From Actinopolyspora alba (lineage in GTDB: Bacteria; Actinomycetota; Actinomycetes; Mycobacteriales; Pseudonocardiaceae): 64,000 bases of DNA. The stretch lies in assembly GCF_900112765.1 (NCBI RefSeq), contig NZ_FOMZ01000005.1, forward strand, positions 236,119 through 300,118. The letters run 5' to 3'. Position 1 is the stretch's first letter. Every line of letters begins with the position of its first letter. A program made the translations under genes and the position numbers. The notes beneath the pieces were generated by a model. The model was not told the DNA's origin. It did no database searches and saw only the letters and a list, made by a program, of their open reading frames with translations. Below are positions 27,194 to 34,909 of this stretch, piece after piece.

Positions 27194-28291
27194 TCAGAGC
27201 AGACAGTCCACCAATACGGGTTCCGGAGCCAGCAACACGCCGAAGGTGTCCCACACTCCGTCCCGTACTTCACTCGCGAGGCTGAGCAGATCCACGGTGG
27301 TGGCCGAACCACGGTTGGTCAACGCCAGGGTGTGCTTGGTGGACAGTCCCACCCGCCCGCCGGGACCGGCGTAGCCCTTGGCGAAGCCCGCGCGTTCGAT
27401 CAGCCAGGCGGCCGACAGCTTGGCCGCCCCGTCCGCGGCGGGATAACGCGGGATGCGCTGCTGCCCCACCCGTTCCTCGATGCGTTCCAACACGCCGGGC
27501 AGGTGCTCGGCTCCCACGATCGGGTTGGTGAAGAACGAACCCGCGCTCCAGGTGTCGTGATCATCGCGATCGAGCACCATCCCCTTCCCGCCGCGAAGCC
27601 GAAGCACCGCCTGTCTGGCCCGTTCCACCGGGACGCGCTCGTCCGGGTCCACTCCCAGCTCACCGGCCAGCTCGCCGTAGCGGACGGGTTCGGAAAGACC
27701 GTCCTCCCGCAGCCGCAACCGCACTCGCAGCACCACCGCTCGATCCGTGCGCTTGAGCAGGCTGCTGCGGTAACTCAGCCCCAGCTCATCGGCGGGCACC
27801 GTGCGCACCTCACCGGTGGGACGATCGAGCAGATCCACCGACATCAGCGGTCCGGAGATCTCCACCCCGTAGGCCCCCACGTTCTGCACCGGGGTGGCAC
27901 CGGTCAGGCCGGGGATCCCGGAAAGGCACTCCAGACCGCCCAGGCCGCGACGGACCGTATCGGCGACCACGTCGTCCCAGTCCTCGCCCGCTTCGGCGGT
28001 GAGCCGCACCAGACCGTCCCCCAACCGGTCGTAGGTGACTCCGCTCGTGGCGATGCGCACCGCTTTGCCGTCGAACCCCTCGTCTGAGACGACCAGATTG
28101 GAACCACCGCCGAGCACGAGCAGCCGCGTTCCGGCACGATCGGCGGTACGCACCAGCTCGACCAGCTGCTCGGAGTCGGTGGCGGTGACGAGTTCGGTCG
28201 CGGGGCCACCCAACCGCAGGGTGGTGTGTCGGGCCAGCGAACGGCTGGGGGCGGCGGAAGCCGTGGCCTCCACGGCACCGCCTTCGGACAT
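27194..28291 (-). CDS. murB: UDP-N-acetylmuramate dehydrogenase
   Basis: The 365-residue flavoenzyme reduces UDP-N-acetylenolpyruvoylglucosamine to UDP-MurNAc in peptidoglycan precursor synthesis. FAD-binding blocks LLVLGGGSNLVVSD, GLECLSGIPGLTGATPVQNV and GAYGVEI are clear, and the C-terminal domain shows the catalytic Ser in WSAGSFFTNP and the EPVLV end. The start is uncertain: ATG 28291 has no ribosome binding site, whereas GTG 28315, eight codons upstream, follows CAGG. The DUF2505 gene diverges 39 bases from the ATG. Gene order resembles Rv0481c-murB-lprQ in mycobacteria. Confidence 0.95.
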   Translation of the reverse strand: MSEGGAVEATASAAPSRSLARHTTLRLGGPATELVTATDSEQLVELVRTADRAGTRLLVLGGGSNLVVSDEGFDGKAVRIATSGVTYDRLGDGLVRLTAEAGEDWDDVVADTVRRGLGGLECLSGIPGLTGATPVQNVGAYGVEISGPLMSVDLLDRPTGEVRTVPADELGLSYRSSLLKRTDRAVVLRVRLRLREDGLSEPVRYGELAGELGVDPDERVPVERARQAVLRLRGGKGMVLDRDDHDTWSAGSFFTNPIVGAEHLPGVLERIEERVGQQRIPRYPAADGAAKLSAAWLIERAGFAKGYAGPGGRVGLSTKHTLALTNRGSATTVDLLSLASEVRDGVWDTFGVLLAPEPVLVDCLL

Positions 28292-28330
28292 CGAGCTGGA
28301 GGTCACGGTCGTCACGGTAACCTGCGCCGC

Positions 28331-28882
28331 ATGACACGCCGCATCGAGCACCACAGCATGTCGCGTTGGCCCGCGGCACGGATCCACGCGGCGCTGGTAG
28401 ACGAGGCGTGTCTGCGCGAGCGACTGGACGAGCTGGGCGGTGCGGCCGCGCTGTTGGTGTCCCACACGGTCACCGAGCACGACGTCCGGTTCCAGTGTCG
28501 GCAACAGCTTCCCGAGCGGGACCTGCCCGGCGTGGTTCGCGGTGTGCTCGGCGGGAGTCCGGTCGTGGACCGCAGCGAGACCTGGCGGCGGGAAGACGGT
28601 CATTTCGTGGGCGAGGTGGCCGCCACCCTGCGAGGAGTTCCGAGCACCGTCACCGGCTCACTGTGGCTGCGTGACCTCGCACCCGGTGAAGCGGTGGAGA
28701 CCACCGGCGCGACGGCCGAGGAGCGACCGTGGGCCAGTGAGTTCGTGTTCCGCGGCGAGGTGAGCGTACGGTTGCCGTTCCTGACCGACAGGGCGGAAGA
28801 ACTGCTGGCCGCCCAGGTGCGGCGCGTGATCGCGCGGGAGCGGAAGTTCCTGGCCGACCGGCTGAGTCGCGAGGACGGGTAG
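28331..28882 (+). CDS. DUF2505 family protein (Rv0481c-like)
   Basis: The 183-residue protein has the START/SRPBCC-like pattern of DUF2505: initial MTRRIEHHSMSRWPAARIHAAL replaced in homologs by similar blocks, beta strands around VVDRSETWRRE and TVTGSLWLRDL, and a long C-terminal helix with RAEELLAAQVRRVIARERKFL. It may bind a hydrophobic ligand; no enzyme activity is known. It diverges from murB with 39 bases between starts, as in mycobacteria. Confidence 0.82.
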   Translation: MTRRIEHHSMSRWPAARIHAALVDEACLRERLDELGGAAALLVSHTVTEHDVRFQCRQQLPERDLPGVVRGVLGGSPVVDRSETWRREDGHFVGEVAATLRGVPSTVTGSLWLRDLAPGEAVETTGATAEERPWASEFVFRGEVSVRLPFLTDRAEELLAAQVRRVIARERKFLADRLSREDG

Positions 28883-28995
28883 GTGGGTCGCCGTACCCGC
28901 TCGATGTCGATCCCCCGCAGGGGAGCCCACGAGAGGTCCCGCCGACCGAGAACGGGAGACGACCGAACCGCCGATCTCCTTCTAAACTCCGTGCC

Positions 28996-29745
28996 ATGAA
29001 CGACGACCCGAATCACGCACTGTTACGCGAACACGCGACGGCGCTCCGCGAGGCGGCGTGCGGTGCGGGAGCCGACGCGGCCGTACCCACCTGCCCGGAA
29101 TGGGACATCCTGCAACTGGTCCGGCACCTGGGCAAGGTCTACGACATGGTGGGCCGGGCACTGAAGCTGAGTCCCGGTGACTCCCGGCCCAGGCCCGAGT
29201 CGGCTCCCCGCGAGTTCGACGCCGCGCTGAACTGGATGGACGAGCGGTTGAGGGACCTGACCGCACAGCTGGCCACGGACTCACCGGACCGCGCGGTTTG
29301 GTCGTTCTTCCCCGGCGGCACCCCGCGGAACTGGGCGAGACGAATGGTGCACGAGACCGCCATTCACCGGCTGGACACCGAGTACGCGCTCTCGGACGGT
29401 GGACCGAACGGCGGCGGGCTGCTGTTCGACGCCGAATTCGCCGCGGACGGGATCGACGAATTCCTCAACGTGCTGTTCGGGATCGGGCAGGACTGGTCGA
29501 CCGACCGGTCCGCCGGACAACTGCTGTTCCACGCGGTGGATGTGGAGCGGGCGTGGTTGGTGACGTTCGAGGCCGGGCGGTTCCCCAGGATCGAACGCCG
29601 CCGCGACACCGCGTTCGGTGGCATCGAACCGGAGGCGACGGTCGCGGGCGACGCGGACACGCTCTACCGCAGGGTGTGGGGACGCCCCAACACGGCGAAG
29701 ACCAGCGGAGATCTCGGACTGGCGGAGCTGGTAAACGGCAGGTGA
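28996..29745 (+). CDS. maleylpyruvate isomerase-family mycothiol-dependent protein
   Basis: The 249-residue protein shows the DinB-like four-helix N-terminal domain of the mycothiol-dependent MDMPI group (PTCPEWDILQLVRHLGKVYD) with metal-binding histidines in RMVHETAIHRLD, and an SCP2-like C-terminal domain. These cytoplasmic enzymes or detoxification proteins use mycothiol as cofactor, consistent with mshA in the same window. The true substrate is not known. The start has no strong ribosome binding site, but the frame begins right at the domain. Confidence 0.87.
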   Translation: MNDDPNHALLREHATALREAACGAGADAAVPTCPEWDILQLVRHLGKVYDMVGRALKLSPGDSRPRPESAPREFDAALNWMDERLRDLTAQLATDSPDRAVWSFFPGGTPRNWARRMVHETAIHRLDTEYALSDGGPNGGGLLFDAEFAADGIDEFLNVLFGIGQDWSTDRSAGQLLFHAVDVERAWLVTFEAGRFPRIERRRDTAFGGIEPEATVAGDADTLYRRVWGRPNTAKTSGDLGLAELVNGR

Positions 29746-29780
29746 CCACCGCGGGGTGCCGAGGACCGGCCGCCCGGGCA

Positions 29781-29983
29781 GCGTCAATTTCTCGCGAAAT
29801 CGCCGCGCCGTCGACGCGGCCGAGCTCCCACCACTCCCGCAGGCCGCACTCCGACCACCCTCGCCACCGGCACCGCCGCGGGGTCTCCGGTGCGGCTCTC
29901 GCGAGGAAGGTCCGACGTTGTGTAGGTGTCGCTACCCGATGTCGGGCCTCCCCGCGGCGAGAGCCGTGCCAGAGGTTCCGCCA
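29781..29983. repeat. structured intergenic repeat, full copy B
   Basis: AATTTCTCGCGAAATCGCCGCG begins the copy, in which the first base of the core is changed to A. It then has GCACCGCCGCGGGGTCTCC, GGTGCGGCTCTCGCGAGGA, GACGTTGTGTAGGTGTCGC and GCGAGAGCCGTGCC, and ends GAGGTTCCGCCAC. It fills the gap between the convergent MDMPI and alpha/beta hydrolase genes. Confidence 0.85.
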
Positions 29984-30018
29984 CGGAACCACCCTCGAAC
30001 AACATCGACAGAATCCAA

Positions 30019-30822
30019 CTATCGGTCGTTGAGAAAACCGGTCAGCAGTTTCCGCAGTTCGGGACGCCTGTCGAGCATGGGCGCGGCGGAGTCGAACACC
30101 TCCAGCCGCGCGTCGGGCAGCACGGCCGCGAGCCCTTCGGCGACCGAGGGATCGTGCAGCGGATCGGAAGCGGCGCCTATCACCAGGGCGGGGGAAGCAA
30201 CGGCGGAGAGTTCGGCGCTGTCGTCCAGCGGAGCCTGCCGGGGCAGGGTGCGCAGGGCGGGACCGAGACGCCGCAGCGTGGCCGCGCGCTGCTCGACGTA
30301 GTGGCCGACGTCGGCATCGCCCGGGAGCCCGGAACCCACGATCGCGCGCAGCCACTCGCCGTCGTCCTCTGCAGCGGCGGCCACACCGGCGGCGAGCCGG
30401 TCGAAGACCTCGGTCACCTCACCACCACGCGGCTGGTCCAGCGCGGCGGGAAGCAGCAGGACGAGCCGCTCGAAACGCACGGGATTCCGCGCGGCTATCC
30501 GGGTCAGCGCCCCGGCGCCGAGCGAGACCCCGACCGCCCGTTCGGCACCCACCTGATCGGCCGCTTCGAGCACGTCGTCGGCCACGCGCTCGTAACTCCA
30601 GTAACCGTCCGCCGGGTCCGCGGCACCACCGTGACCGGGCAGCGTGAGGACCACACGGGTACCGCGCAGTCCCGAGGCGGGGATGCGAGCCTCACCCTCG
30701 GTGGCGCCGAGGCCGTGCACCACCAGCGTCACCGGCGCACCGCTGCCGTGCACGCGCCACGTGGCTCCCGAGGCGAGTTCCGGTCGGTCACCGCCGGCAG
30801 TTCCCGCAGAACCGATCGCCAC
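30019..30822 (-). CDS. alpha/beta hydrolase
   Basis: The 267-residue protein has the alpha/beta-hydrolase fold: oxyanion block LVVHGLGAT, the nucleophile elbow GVSLGAGAL (G-x-S-x-G), and the strand with the catalytic Asp (IGAASDPLHD). A catalytic His is not obvious: the position near the C-terminus reads DSAAPMLDRRPEL. The activity is therefore uncertain. GTG 30822 shares one base with the stop of the preceding DUF2516 gene, so the two are coupled. Confidence 0.83.
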   Translation of the reverse strand: MAIGSAGTAGGDRPELASGATWRVHGSGAPVTLVVHGLGATEGEARIPASGLRGTRVVLTLPGHGGAADPADGYWSYERVADDVLEAADQVGAERAVGVSLGAGALTRIAARNPVRFERLVLLLPAALDQPRGGEVTEVFDRLAAGVAAAAEDDGEWLRAIVGSGLPGDADVGHYVEQRAATLRRLGPALRTLPRQAPLDDSAELSAVASPALVIGAASDPLHDPSVAEGLAAVLPDARLEVFDSAAPMLDRRPELRKLLTGFLNDR

Positions 30823-31109
30823 TACCAGGAGTTGCCTTTCTGCACCTCGGTAACCCGGGGACGCACGTCCACTATGTAGACCAGCGCCGCGACCAGACCG
30901 GCGATCCAGATAATCGTCATGGGGCCTCGGACCATGAGTATGAGCACCAGCGCGCCCGCGCCGGTGATCCCGAGCCAAATCGGCTTGGACTGCTTGTCCA
31001 CCGCCGTGAACGCATCGGCGCGCTGCATCAGCGCGTGTCCGAACGCGTACACCCCAACCGGAATACCCGCTATCCAGAGAGCCGTCACGATCACCTGAGC
31101 CAGAAGCAC
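30822..31109 (-). CDS. DUF2516 family membrane protein (Rv0476-like)
   Basis: The 95-residue protein has three hydrophobic helices (about 3-30, 43-60 and 63-80), separated by a polar loop with AFTAVDKQSKPIWLGI, the typical DUF2516 signature. It is an inner-membrane protein of unknown role. It sits between the HbhA-like gene and the hydrolase, in the mycobacterial order Rv0475-Rv0476. Confidence 0.88.
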   Translation of the reverse strand: MLLAQVIVTALWIAGIPVGVYAFGHALMQRADAFTAVDKQSKPIWLGITGAGALVLILMVRGPMTIIWIAGLVAALVYIVDVRPRVTEVQKGNSW

Positions 31110-31280
31110 ACCCCCAGGATACGTGTAATCCTCACGGAAGTCCCGGTCGTGTATCGGAAGTGCCGGTCCTGTACCGAACGGGCGCGGCCACGGCTGCGCG
31201 AGCGACGGGTCCGCGCCCGACGGTGGCGGTGTCGGACGTCGGCCGCACCCGCGGTCGTTCCCGCGGGCGGCCGGGTCCAG

Positions 31281-32135
31281 TCAGCTCTGCTCCTTGTTCC
31301 GCGCGGCGGACCTGGGCTGCTTCGAGGGGTTGTTCCTGCTCCCGGACGAACCACGCTGCCCACCGGAACGGCTCCCGCTTCCGGAGCTGCCACTGGCGGA
31401 GCTGCCACTGGCGGAGCTGCCGCTGCCGGAACTCCCACTGGCGGAACCACTCCGGCCGCCGCTCTTCGCCGCCGAGGCGCGGTTGGCGGCGCGTCGTGTC
31501 GCGCCACGAGTCTCCGAGGCGGCACGTTCCCCGGTCTCACGCACCGTTTCGGCGGTCTCCTCGGCGGTACTGGCCGCCTCGGCACCGGTCTCGCGTACCG
31601 CCCCGGCGGTCTCCTCAGCCACGGTCCGGGTGGTGCGGGCCGCCTTCTCCCCGAACGAGCGGGTGGTGGTGCTGACCCTGCCGAGCACGTCGTCGGCCAG
31701 TTCGCGGGCCTCGCCGACGGCTCCCTCGAAACGTTCCTGGGCGTGCTCGACCTGGCTCTTGGCGTGCCGCACTCCCGGCTGCTCACGAAGCCGCTGCAGT
31801 GCGTCCTCACCGCGCTCGCTGAAGTAGCCGTAGAGCCTCGCGGCGGAATCGCGATAACCGTCGAGCAGTTCGCGCACCTCTCCGGAACGGATCCGCTCGC
31901 GCAGCTCCCCGAGGTCCGAGGGCAGTTCGCTCACGGTCTCGCGTGCCGATCCCGCGTGCTCGTTGAGCTGCTCCCGCACCCGGTGCACGCTGTCGGCCAC
32001 GGCGTGCGCGGCGACCTCACCCGCGCCGAGGGCCGCCACCAGCGGCATCCGAGCCTGCTTGTAGAGGCCTTCGGCGGCTTGGCCCGCACGACCGCCCGGT
32101 TGCTCGGTATCGCTGTTCTCGGTTCGTGTCGCCAT
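31281..32135 (-). CDS. heparin-binding hemagglutinin-like protein (HbhA-like)
   Basis: The 284-residue protein is mostly helical: a conserved N-terminal part (LYKQARMPLVAALGAGEVAAHAV) with long coiled-coil stretches to about residue 200, then a low-complexity Ser/Gly/Arg/Lys-rich tail with repeated SGSS/ASGSS units and KQPRSAARNKEQS at the end. In HbhA (Rv0475) a Lys-rich C-terminus binds heparan sulfate; here the tail is Ser/Gly/Arg-rich, so adhesion is not assured. It may be a membrane- or DNA-associated structural protein. It follows its regulator gene by five bases. ATG 32135 follows GGAGTGAGC. Confidence 0.84.
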   Translation of the reverse strand: MATRTENSDTEQPGGRAGQAAEGLYKQARMPLVAALGAGEVAAHAVADSVHRVREQLNEHAGSARETVSELPSDLGELRERIRSGEVRELLDGYRDSAARLYGYFSERGEDALQRLREQPGVRHAKSQVEHAQERFEGAVGEARELADDVLGRVSTTTRSFGEKAARTTRTVAEETAGAVRETGAEAASTAEETAETVRETGERAASETRGATRRAANRASAAKSGGRSGSASGSSGSGSSASGSSASGSSGSGSRSGGQRGSSGSRNNPSKQPRSAARNKEQS

Positions 32136-32140
32136 GGTGC

Positions 32141-32617
32141 TCACTCCTCGGATTCGGATCGAACTGCCTCGTGGACGGCGGTCCCGTCCCGCGACTCCCG
32201 TGACTCCGGCTCATCCCGTGGCTCCGGGTCCCGCACGGGCACCGCCCCGGATGCCGCGTTCTCGCCGCGGAACGAGGTGTAGACGTCGAGCAACACCTGT
32301 TTCTGCCGGTCGTTCAGCTCGGTGTCGGCCAGGATCGCGTCGACCACCGGCCCACCCGGACGGCTTTCCAGGATCCCGGCCCGCACGTACAGCGCCTCGG
32401 CCGAGATTCGCAGGGCGTTGGCGATCTGCTGCAGGATCTCCGCGCTGGGCTTGCGCAGTCCTCGTTCCACCTGGCTGAGGTACGGGTTGGAGACTCCGGC
32501 CCGTTTCGCCAGCTGGCGCAGCGAGATCTGGGCGGTGGCGCGCTGCGCGCGGATGTAGCCCCCCAGATCGTTGACAGCCCGGTTCACGGCTTTGACCGGG
32601 CGCTCCATCCGTTCCAC
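32141..32617 (-). CDS. XRE family transcriptional regulator (Rv0474-like)
   Basis: The 158-residue protein has a helix-turn-helix at about 20-75 (ISLRQLAKRAGVSNPYLSQVERG) and a conserved C-terminal helix around VVDAILADTELNDRQKQVLLDVY, then an acidic tail. It matches Rv0474, the regulator preceding hbhA. A GTG start at 32617 lies after AAAGGTGG. A perfect palindrome 50 bases upstream is a good candidate for its own operator. Confidence 0.88.
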   Translation of the reverse strand: MERMERPVKAVNRAVNDLGGYIRAQRATAQISLRQLAKRAGVSNPYLSQVERGLRKPSAEILQQIANALRISAEALYVRAGILESRPGGPVVDAILADTELNDRQKQVLLDVYTSFRGENAASGAVPVRDPEPRDEPESRESRDGTAVHEAVRSESEE

Positions 32618-32666
32618 GATCGCGCCACCTTTCCCTCACCTCCACGCTAACAGCGTTGCTAACTAT

Positions 32667-32685
32667 TGCAAGCACATTGCTTGCA
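32667..32685. promoter_or_regulatory. 19-base palindrome, candidate operator of the XRE gene
   Basis: TGCAAGCA-CAT-TGCTTGCA is a perfect inverted repeat with a three-base centre, 50 bases upstream of the XRE start. A GCTAAC pair spaced by six bases (32647-32664) sits next to it. Confidence 0.6.
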
Positions 32686-32731
32686 CTCGAACGGGTGAGG
32701 AGAGCGGTAACCGACACCGCGTTGGCGACGG

Positions 32732-32757
32732 CTGTCGATGTCTCGCGAAATCGCCGT
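32732..32757. repeat. solo repeat core (partial copy F)
   Basis: GTCGATGTCTCGCGAAATCGCC matches the 5' end of the intergenic repeat with one change in the core. The rest of the element is missing. Confidence 0.5.
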
Positions 32758-32903
32758 GGCGGGCTCGGTGTTCGCTAAGATCGAGCGCGATGAAGTGGTG
32801 ATCCGTCGCGGACCGCATCGCGGTCCCGTGTCGTCCGACGCGCTCCGGCCACGCACGCCGAGAGCGGATTCCTTCCTGTCCACTTCATCCGATCGGATTC
32901 CCG

Positions 32904-33665
32904 ATGAACGACGACGAGATCTTTCCCGAGCGTGTCGCCGAACGGCTGGCGGCACTCTCCGACGTGCGCGCGGTGACGCTGGGCGGCTCGCGCGTATTGG
33001 GCACCCACACCGCCGAGAGCGACTGGGATTTCGCGCTGTACTACCGCGGTGACTTCGACCCGGCGGAGTTGCGCGGACTCGGCTGGCCCGGCGAGGTCTC
33101 CGCAATCGGCGACTGGGGCGGTGTGTTCAACGGCGGGGCCTGGCTGACGATCGAGGGCAGACACGTGGACGTCCACTACCGCGACCTGGACGTCGTGGAA
33201 CGCGAACTCGCCGAGGCGAGGCAGGGACGTTTCCACTGGGAGCCGCTGATGTTCCACCTCGCCGGCATCCCCAGCTACCTGCTGCTCGCGGAACTGGCGC
33301 GAAACCGGGTGCTGCGCGGCAGTCCGCCCGATCCCGAATATCCGGAGGCGCTGCGTGCGGCGGCACCCCCGGTGTGGCGCGAACGAGCGATGCTCACGCT
33401 CCGGTACGCCGAGGGCGCCTTCGTCCGGCCCGGACGGGTCACCGGATTCGCCGGTGCGCTGGCGACCGCGGCCATGCAGCTGGCACACGCCGTGCTGGCG
33501 GCTCGTGGCGAGTGGGTGACCAACGAGAAGTGGTTGCTGCGGCAGGCCGACCTGGAAGGCGTGGACGGAATCGTGGCCGGGCTGGGACCCGACCCCGAAA
33601 CACTGCGACGGGCCTTCGACGAGGCGAACGAACTGTTCGGAACCGTGGCCGCGCGGATTCCGTGA
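32904..33665 (+). CDS. nucleotidyltransferase domain protein
   Basis: The 253-residue protein has the pol-beta nucleotidyltransferase motif GGSRVLGTHTAESDWDF (27-43) with the metal ligands D40 and D42 and a third carboxylate probably in HVDVHYRD. The C-terminal two-thirds are helical (RAMLTLRYAEGAF, AMQLAHAVLAARGEWVTNEK). It is akin to stand-alone nucleotidyltransferases that modify small molecules such as aminoglycosides, or that act in MNT/HEPN pairs. No HEPN partner is adjacent. Substrate unknown. Confidence 0.8.
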   Translation: MNDDEIFPERVAERLAALSDVRAVTLGGSRVLGTHTAESDWDFALYYRGDFDPAELRGLGWPGEVSAIGDWGGVFNGGAWLTIEGRHVDVHYRDLDVVERELAEARQGRFHWEPLMFHLAGIPSYLLLAELARNRVLRGSPPDPEYPEALRAAAPPVWRERAMLTLRYAEGAFVRPGRVTGFAGALATAAMQLAHAVLAARGEWVTNEKWLLRQADLEGVDGIVAGLGPDPETLRRAFDEANELFGTVAARIP

Positions 33666-33772
33666 CGACCGTGGTGCGGACGGCGCCGGTGCCGGTGACC
33701 TCTCCGGGGCCACCGGACGGGGTGCCGCCCCACCGGTCGACACGCGGAGCACCGTCGGCCCCGTTCGAGGGA

Positions 33773-33795
33773 TGTCGATTTCCCGCGAAATCACG
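33773..33795. repeat. solo repeat core (partial copy E)
   Basis: GTCGATTTCCCGCGAAATCACG matches the repeat core with one change. It lies in the gap between the convergent nucleotidyltransferase and VOC genes and slightly overlaps the end of the latter. Confidence 0.55.
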
Positions 33796-34204
33796 CGGGC
33801 GGCGGTCCCCAGCACAGGCAGAACGGATGCCCGGCGGGGTCCGCGTAGACGCGGAACTTCGAGTCGACCTCGTCCGCGGGCTGGGGCAGCCGAGTGGCTC
33901 CGGCACGCAGCGCACGGGCCTCGACGGCCTCGAAATCGGTCACTCTGACGTCCAGGTGAGCCTGCTGCTGCGGCGGCGAATCGGGCCACCCCGGGGCTGT
34001 GTGGTGCGGATCCAACTGGCAGGAGATCCGCGCACCGCCCTCGGGATCGGCCAGTTCCACCCACCGCTCGTCGGACACCGACTCGTCGACCGGCCAGCCG
34101 AGCAGCTCGCCGTAGAACTCGGCCAGCCCGCGCGGATCGGGACCGTCCAGCACGAAGGAGATCACGCGCGGCGGGGGCGAGGTGGCGCGTTCGGTTCCTG
34201 CCAT
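33791..34204 (-). CDS. VOC (glyoxalase-like) family protein
   Basis: The 137-residue protein has the paired beta-alpha-beta-beta-beta units of the vicinal oxygen chelate fold: FVLDGPDPRGLAEFYGELLG starts the first half, AHLDVRVTDFEAVEARALRAG the second, and the end FRVYADPAGHPFCLCWG is typical. It may bind a metal or act in antibiotic sequestration or isomer cleavage. CGGAGAC precedes the ATG at 34204; the longer frame to 34267 runs through the promoter region. It diverges from the CGNR gene. Confidence 0.85.
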   Translation of the reverse strand: MAGTERATSPPPRVISFVLDGPDPRGLAEFYGELLGWPVDESVSDERWVELADPEGGARISCQLDPHHTAPGWPDSPPQQQAHLDVRVTDFEAVEARALRAGATRLPQPADEVDSKFRVYADPAGHPFCLCWGPPPA

Positions 34205-34306
34205 CGAAGTCTCCGTAACTACCGTAACTGTTTCAATGGTTACCAGTCGATGATTATGACCTCGCAACCGCGTTACCGCAAGGAATCGCTGGCCTACGAT
34301 GGGACC
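34205..34306. promoter_or_regulatory. divergent promoter with GTAAC repeats
   Basis: GTAACTACCGTAACTGTTTC, followed by AATGGTTACC, contains three GTAAC-type half sites within 32 bases near 34215-34246. TACGAT at 34294-34299, seven bases ahead of the CGNR GTG, looks like a -10 box that would give a leaderless transcript. Confidence 0.45.
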
Positions 34307-34861
34307 GTGAACAGCAAAGCCGTCGCAGCCGTCGCGCCGAACGGGCTATCAGCGGCGCCCTCCGAGCCCGTCGGGCCCGACACGGAACAGGACATCGACC
34401 TTCTGCTGGCGTTTCTCAACACCGTCGACGCCGAGACCGGCACTGATGTGCTGGCGGAGACGGAACAATGGCAGCAGTGGTGCCTGCGACACACCGGGCA
34501 GGCATCCGTGGACACGGCAGCAGCACGCGAGATTCGCGACCTGATGCGCGATTCGATCAGTTGCGGTTCAGGCGAATCAACGGCCATACCTCCCGCGACA
34601 GCGGAATGGCCGGTGCGCATTCATCTCGAGGAAGGAGTGCCGGTCGCCTCCGGCAGCGATGCACTCGGAGCCGTCCTCGCGGCGGCCTCCCGCATCGCCA
34701 CGGTGGGACGCTGGCACCGCATCAAGATCTGTCCCGCGACGAACTGTTTGTGGGCCTTCTACGACCGCTCCAGAAACCGATCGCGCACCTGGTGCTCGAT
34801 GCGGGTCTGCGGCAACCGGGAGAAGGCACGTTCCTGGCGGGAACGCCACACCCCACATTGA
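34307..34861 (+). CDS. CGNR zinc finger domain protein
   Basis: The 184-residue protein has an N-terminal ABATE-like region (about 20-125; LLAFLNTVDAETG) and a C-terminal CGNR zinc finger: Cys pairs in CPATNCLWAFYDRSRNRSR and the motif MRVCGNREKAR. These actinobacterial proteins are stress- or ligand-linked putative regulators. The GTG is preceded by a -10-like TACGAT without a ribosome binding site, as in leaderless genes. An in-frame ATG at 34250 is an alternative start. Confidence 0.85.
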   Translation: MNSKAVAAVAPNGLSAAPSEPVGPDTEQDIDLLLAFLNTVDAETGTDVLAETEQWQQWCLRHTGQASVDTAAAREIRDLMRDSISCGSGESTAIPPATAEWPVRIHLEEGVPVASGSDALGAVLAAASRIATVGRWHRIKICPATNCLWAFYDRSRNRSRTWCSMRVCGNREKARSWRERHTPH

Positions 34862-34909
34862 GCACCACCACGACACCGCTCGGCACAGCCGTGTGGTCAC
34901 CGCGGGTGG

